Source of the DNA: Planctomycetota bacterium
GTDB lineage: Bacteria > Planctomycetota > Phycisphaerae > Phycisphaerales > Phycisphaeraceae
Direction: 5' to 3'
DNA: 64,000 nt
NCBI GenBank assembly: GCA_024279865.1
Contig: JAJRRC010000039.1
Location: forward strand, 1 to 64,000
Below, piece by piece: positions 60,865-64,000 of this stretch. The translations under genes were made by a program, and so were the position numbers. Position 1 is the stretch's first letter, and the number at the start of each line of letters is the position of its first letter. The notes below the pieces were generated by a model. The model ran no database searches. It saw only the letters and a list, made by a program, of their open reading frames with translations, and was not told where the DNA came from.

Positions 60865-62099
60865 TCGATCTGCTCCTGTGTTTGAACCAAAGAGCCAAGC
60901 ACCAAAGGCGCATCCCCGGTCAATTCAAACCCCACACTTCGCCGCCCTCCAGAAGCCTCCCCGGCCATGCCTCTGGCCACGACAATATCAAACGCAGGCA
61001 CACCAATTGAGGCCAGTGTTCGATTGGCAAAAGGCTCATCGCCACGAATTTTGAAAAAGGTTTTCACCTCGCGTAATTCATGCCCACAAGCAGAACATGC
61101 AGCATCGGCTTCGGTTACTTTGCCAAGCGAGGTGAACCATTCTTCTTCGTGATGACACTTGGGACAGACGAGGCTTTGGAGCATTTCACGGGCCAGCTCC
61201 AGTTCAACATTTTCGCCGAGTAATTTTTTTGCGCGAGCGATCAACTGGGCCGCAGTGATGTCAGCAACCCCTTCGTCGAGGCTGATGATTTCATCGAGCG
61301 TATCATGACTGTAGCATTCTTCTTTGCGTTGGTAGGCCACGGTGTACGCTTCGGTGGTCAGGCCGTTGAACATCCATCCATTGCCTTGGATGCTTTGCAT
61401 GCCATGCAAAAGTTTGACGGCTTCTTGAGCTTGGACCCCTGCGATGATGGCACTGATGGTGGGCGTGGTGGGTGTTTTGCCTTGGGTCATTTGGCTACGG
61501 CTAAGCAGATTGCACGACCGTCGCATTTGCAAGAGCTTCCAGTCCATTTCGGACATGGTGCATTCATAACACGGGCCAGGCGGTGCAAAGACCCGCACCA
61601 AACCTTGAATTTGTTCAATCGCGCCATCGACCCAGGGACGATTCACTTTGTAGCAAGCTCGATTGATGGTGAGCCTTGCTTCGCGGTTATCCAGTCCGCC
61701 GAGGATGACATCCGCCCAGCGATAAACGCCCAAGCCAAGGTCATGAACAATATTGCCACAAAACGGTTGCACACGGATATCGGGATAGATATCTTTGGCA
61801 GCTTTTGCTGCGACTTGGGCTTTGGGTTGGCCGTTGTTTTTTTCCCGGAACAGGACTGAGCGTGACAAGTTAGAATTTTCGACATGATCCATGTCTGCCA
61901 CGAGGACTTGGCCTACGCCTAGCAGTGCGAGGTTTTTGACCAGTTCATTGCCCAGCGCACCGGCTCCGACCACCAGCACATTGGCAGAGGATAGCCGTGA
62001 CTGATCCCACCAACTGATCAGTTTGAATCGATCAAACCGACCATCTGCCGAGGCTTCGGTGTCGGCATGTGAAATTGTAACGGAGGCTTGCTGACCCAT
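60855..62099 (-). CDS. E1-like activating enzyme (ThiF/MoeB fold) with C-terminal zinc ribbon
   Basis: A 414-residue protein. The adenylation domain has V-V-G-A-G-A-L-G-N-E (45-51), D-M-D-H-V-E-N-S-N-L-S-R-S-V-L-F, G-Q-P-K-A and P-T-T-P-T-I-S-A-I-I-A-G. Cys196 in R-R-S-C-N-L-L is a candidate for the thioester cysteine. C-Y-E-C (177-180) is the first half of the usual zinc site. After residue ~300 comes an added module: zinc ribbon C-P-K-C (312-315) with C-S-A-C (335-338) and a ~70-residue beta domain. The extra module distinguishes it from MoeB and ThiF. It lies 32 bases after the modifier gene. Confidence 0.9.
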   Translation of the reverse strand: MGQQASVTISHADTEASADGRFDRFKLISWWDQSRLSSANVLVVGAGALGNELVKNLALLGVGQVLVADMDHVENSNLSRSVLFREKNNGQPKAQVAAKAAKDIYPDIRVQPFCGNIVHDLGLGVYRWADVILGGLDNREARLTINRACYKVNRPWVDGAIEQIQGLVRVFAPPGPCYECTMSEMDWKLLQMRRSCNLLSRSQMTQGKTPTTPTISAIIAGVQAQEAVKLLHGMQSIQGNGWMFNGLTTEAYTVAYQRKEECYSHDTLDEIISLDEGVADITAAQLIARAKKLLGENVELELAREMLQSLVCPKCHHEEEWFTSLGKVTEADAACSACGHELREVKTFFKIRGDEPFANRTLASIGVPAFDIVVARGMAGEASGGRRSVGFELTGDAPLVLGSLVQTQEQIEWS

Positions 62100-62131
62100 G
62101 TTCTCTACTGACCCTCTTCATCTGTGAGTAA

Positions 62132-62401
62132 TTAACCGGCCGTGATTTCTGGCTGCAATCGCAAGACATCACCTTCATTCACACCTGCGTCGTCAAACGA
62201 CTGGCCGTCAAGCAGTTGTCTGCCTGAAGCTTTGTGGTGGAATTTATAACTTAAAGGTTGGCCATCTGGCGCGTACTGAGGCATGCTCATACGATCGAGC
62301 AGCACCGCGACAATCCGGCTAATCGGCGCATCAGATGGTAATTCCACATCTTGCCGTTTGTTACCAGTGGCGTCCCATACTTGAACTGTCATCGTCGCCA
62401 T
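62132..62401 (-). CDS. Ubiquitin-like modifier (YukD/EsaB-like beta-grasp)
   Basis: An 89-residue beta-grasp protein: strand M-T-V-Q-V-W-D-A-T-G, strand D-V-E-L-P-S-D-A-P, helix ISRIVAVLLDRMSMP, strand L-S-Y-K-F-H-H-K-A-S-G-R-Q-L, then S-F-D-D-A-G-V-N-E-G-D-V-L-R-L-Q-P-E. It ends in E-I-T-A-G with a C-terminal glycine and no tail beyond it, so it needs no processing to be activated. GGGAG precedes the ATG. It opens the operon and is the probable substrate of the E1. Confidence 0.88.
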   Translation of the reverse strand: MATMTVQVWDATGNKRQDVELPSDAPISRIVAVLLDRMSMPQYAPDGQPLSYKFHHKASGRQLLDGQSFDDAGVNEGDVLRLQPEITAG

Positions 62402-62583
62402 GACGAACTCCCTTAATGATGGATGAACTTTTACTACTTCCGAATCCTAATCCCTCTTTTCAAGGCCGGTCGGAAAAAAAGAGTCCAAAGCGTAAAGAAG
62501 TTGCCGATTGTGGCGATCATAGGAATCAAAACAGATGGGAGAGGGTTTTAGCGCGTTCTGAATTCATCTGTAGCGTTTGGAAA

Positions 62584-62620
62584 GAATCCGACTCTTCGAA
62601 AGACCTCAGCGTTCGGCTTG
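62584..62620. repeat. Hairpin repeat GAATCCGACTCTTC, copy 4
   Basis: GAATCCGACTCTTCGAAAG-ACCTCAGCGTTCGGC, preceded by CGTTTGG. It lies upstream of the modifier gene. Confidence 0.65.
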
Positions 62621-62625
62621 AAAAA

Positions 62626-62652
62626 TAGTCGTACGCATCCTGCGTGCGCGTC
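62626..62652. repeat. REP-like palindrome, copy 3
   Basis: TAGTCGTACGCA-TCC-TGCGTGCGCGTC, the inverse of copies 1 and 2. Confidence 0.65.
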
Positions 62653-62695
62653 CGATGTTTTTTTACACGCGACGCTTGGATTTTTCATATTCCAG

Positions 62696-62826
62696 AAGCT
62701 CCCCCGGTTCCCCCGGAAGTGTTCCTCGGTTTTTCCCGGGGGAACCGGGGGAACCGGGGGAACCGGGGGAGCCGGGGGAGCCGGGGGAGCTTCTGAAACT
62801 TCCGAGGGGAACTTCCGGGGGGGGGC
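62696..62826. repeat. C/G-rich tandem repeat block with the poly-G motif
   Basis: AGAAGCTCCCCCGGTTCCCC and the downstream tract of about seven nine-base units GGGGGAACC/GGGGGAGCC (62739-62788), which can fold back on the first part, then ACTTCCGAGGGG and ACTTCCGGGGGGGGG (62811-62825). It fills the gap between the modifier operon and fabI. Confidence 0.7.
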
Positions 62827-62873
62827 AAAAAAATGCTGGCGACAAACTCTGTTAAGAGTTGTATCGCCAGCGT
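62826..62873 (-). terminator. Rho-independent terminator of fabI
   Basis: On the minus strand GCTGGCGA and TCGCCAGC pair around a 21-base loop, which itself holds AACTCTTAACAGAGTT, followed by ATTTTTTT. Confidence 0.8.
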
Positions 62874-62919
62874 TGAAGTTTATTTTATTGTGCGAGGCAT
62901 GATGCCACGCTTTTAAAAT

Positions 62920-63705
62920 TTATAGGCCGATGATGTTGTAGCCTGCATCGACATAGATATTTTCGCCCGTGACACCGGTGGACAAATCACTGATCAGGTA
63001 GACGGCAGTGTTGCCGACTTCTTCACCGGTAATATTGCGGCGAAGGGATGCTTTGCGTTCCATATGTTCGAACATATCACCAATGCTCCCCACTGCCGAG
63101 GCTGCCAAGGTTCGCAATGGACCGCCTGAGATGGTGTTGACACGGATGTTCTGCTGGCCCAGGTCATAGGCCAAGTATCGGGTGGTGTGTTCGAGGGCTG
63201 CTTTGGCGACACCCATGACGTTGTAGCCTGGGATGACTTTTTCGCCGCCGAAGTAACTCATCGCCAAGATTGATCCGCCGTCAGGCATGATCGCTTCAGC
63301 TCGCTGGGCCATCGCCAGCAAGGAGTAAGCACTGATATCCAACGCCAAAGCCCAAGCTTCGCGGGAGGTTTTGTAGAAGTTCCCCATTTTGAGGTATTTA
63401 CGGTCTGCGTAAGCGACAGCATGAATCACAAAATCGATTTTGCCAAAGTCTTCCTTGAGCTTGCCGAAGACTTCATCTAGGCTTTCATCGCTGGAGACAT
63501 TGCAAGGCATGAGCCATGGGTCTTCGATTCCCAAGTCCTTGATGGCGGAGCGACAGCGTCGTTCCATTTTGCCCTTTTCATCGGGTAAATGCGTGAAAAC
63601 ACACTCGGCACCTTGAGCCATCAGCTGCTTGGCAATGAACCACGCATAACTGCGATCATTGGCGATGCCAAAAACAATACCACGCTTACCATCAAGTAGA
63701 CCCAT
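62920..63705 (-). CDS. fabI: Enoyl-ACP reductase (FabI)
   Basis: FabI carries out the last step of fatty-acid elongation. The 261-residue protein has G-I-A-N-D-R-S-Y-A-W near the N-terminus, the catalytic Tyr151, Tyr161 and Lys168 (Y-N-V-M-G-V-A-K) and S-G-G-P-L-R-T-L-A-A, all at the FabI spacing. The start M-G-L-L-D-G-K is normal. It is transcribed alone, towards the repeat block. Confidence 0.95.
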   Translation of the reverse strand: MGLLDGKRGIVFGIANDRSYAWFIAKQLMAQGAECVFTHLPDEKGKMERRCRSAIKDLGIEDPWLMPCNVSSDESLDEVFGKLKEDFGKIDFVIHAVAYADRKYLKMGNFYKTSREAWALALDISAYSLLAMAQRAEAIMPDGGSILAMSYFGGEKVIPGYNVMGVAKAALEHTTRYLAYDLGQQNIRVNTISGGPLRTLAASAVGSIGDMFEHMERKASLRRNITGEEVGNTAVYLISDLSTGVTGENIYVDAGYNIIGL

Positions 63706-63950
63706 CGGTTTTATCTCTCCAAGGAGGAATAGAGGTTCAGTTCAGAATGCCATAGTGTAACCAGATATGCCGGCTTGTGCAGCCACCCGAAAATTCCCTT
63801 GCCTTTGAGCCTTGAGAGCCTCCTTGGAAAAATACTCTCCAAGAAGCCTCATGCAAGATACCCATCGGTTCAAACCTCTCTATAATGCCCCACGATTTGG
63901 CTACCGCAGTATGAGGGCAAGCGAAGTCTGCTTGCAATGAGGAATTTGCC

Positions 63951-64000
63951 ATGGCGCGTTTGCTTGTTTTTTTGTTTCCAGCCTTGATTGACTTGGCCCT
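63951..64000 (+). CDS. Start of an unidentified gene, cut by the window end
   Basis: ATG at 63951 with GAGG eight bases upstream, then M-A-R-L-L-V-F-L-F-P-A-L-I-D-L-A, an N-terminus that looks like a transmembrane or signal helix. Too short to name. Confidence 0.5.
   Translation, partial: MARLLVFLFPALIDLA

Noticed and set aside
57049-62401. The operon as a CBASS or Bil type antiphage island
   Set aside because: No cyclase, effector or nuclease gene accompanies it, and the FHA/RING/membrane members are not part of those systems. A defence role cannot be excluded, but nothing here shows it.
62618-62902. Gly/Thr-rich and Ser/Pro/Gly-rich open frames over the tandem repeats
   Set aside because: They are made of the nine-base repeat itself, have no ribosome binding site, and the fabI terminator overlaps them.
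63737-63952. 71-residue minus-strand frame upstream of fabI
   Set aside because: No recognisable domain or ribosome binding site, and it overlaps the start region of the divergent gene at 63951.

Overview
The window reads as chromosomal DNA of a planctomycete, most likely of the Phycisphaerae. I infer this from the mix of genes rather than from any single marker: a prepilin-like protein with the H-x-G-DG type C-terminus, an unpunctuated housekeeping block tuf-rpmG-tRNA-Trp-secE-nusG, the futalosine menaquinone enzyme MqnC, a type I sulfatase, an FHA-rich regulatory gene set, TMTC-like membrane TPR proteins, an Hsp70 with a J-like partner that lacks HPD, and a two-gene LamG cassette. No rRNA and no CRISPR array is present.

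Layout. 1-4443 is the right end of an integrated mobile element: duplicated toxin-antitoxin modules, a Rep_trans-type replication initiator and two small genes, ending exactly in a duplicated tRNA 3' end (4419-4443) followed by the old tRNA terminator. 4884-17274 holds a pseudopilin, two LpoB-like lipoproteins, nuoB, a sensor kinase, panD, a diguanylate cyclase, mqnC, an IclR regulator with a sulfatase, and a broken DapA-family gene. 17320-24510 holds argG with an M3 peptidase, cysC, a PHP phosphoesterase, tRNA-Tyr and a glycosyltransferase. 24702-27940 is the nusG-secE-trnW-rpmG-tuf block. 28029-33606 has bioB and a four-gene glycosyltransferase operon. 33721-37701 has a small RNA candidate, an Hsp70, its J-like partner and a phosphopantetheinyl transferase. 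37809-38377 is an IS200-type insertion sequence, followed by tRNA-Leu. 38819-43935 is a four-gene membrane electron-transfer cluster (seven-haem cytochrome c, cytochrome b-DUF547 fusion, FNR-ferredoxin fusion, Met-rich CpxP-like protein). 44500-56953 is mixed housekeeping (dapB, rpmI-rplT, AGCS symporter, Gfo/Idh) with the LamG cassette.

The most interesting part is 57049-62401, a compact minus-strand operon that encodes a ubiquitin-like protein, an E1-like activating enzyme, a JAMM protease with a C-terminal membrane anchor, a multi-pass FHA membrane protein, an FHA/RING-like zinc-finger membrane protein and an E2-like protein with an intact HPN motif and catalytic cysteine. Ordered this way it looks like a complete bacterial ubiquitin-type conjugation pathway (modifier, E1, E2, candidate E3, deconjugase) tethered to the membrane and to phosphothreonine signals. 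fabI and the start of one more gene close the window.

A second theme is repeats. At least four dispersed short repeat families occur between (and sometimes within) genes: a ~100-bp element (four copies), a hairpin element with GAATCCGACTCTTC (four copies), a REP-like palindrome (three copies), and a poly-C tract followed by GGAAGTT (six near-identical copies plus variants). An IS200 relic next to panD pairs with the intact copy at 37.8-38.4 kb. Two genes (14468, 52321) have sigma-70-like promoters that place transcription start on the ATG, predicting leaderless mRNAs.
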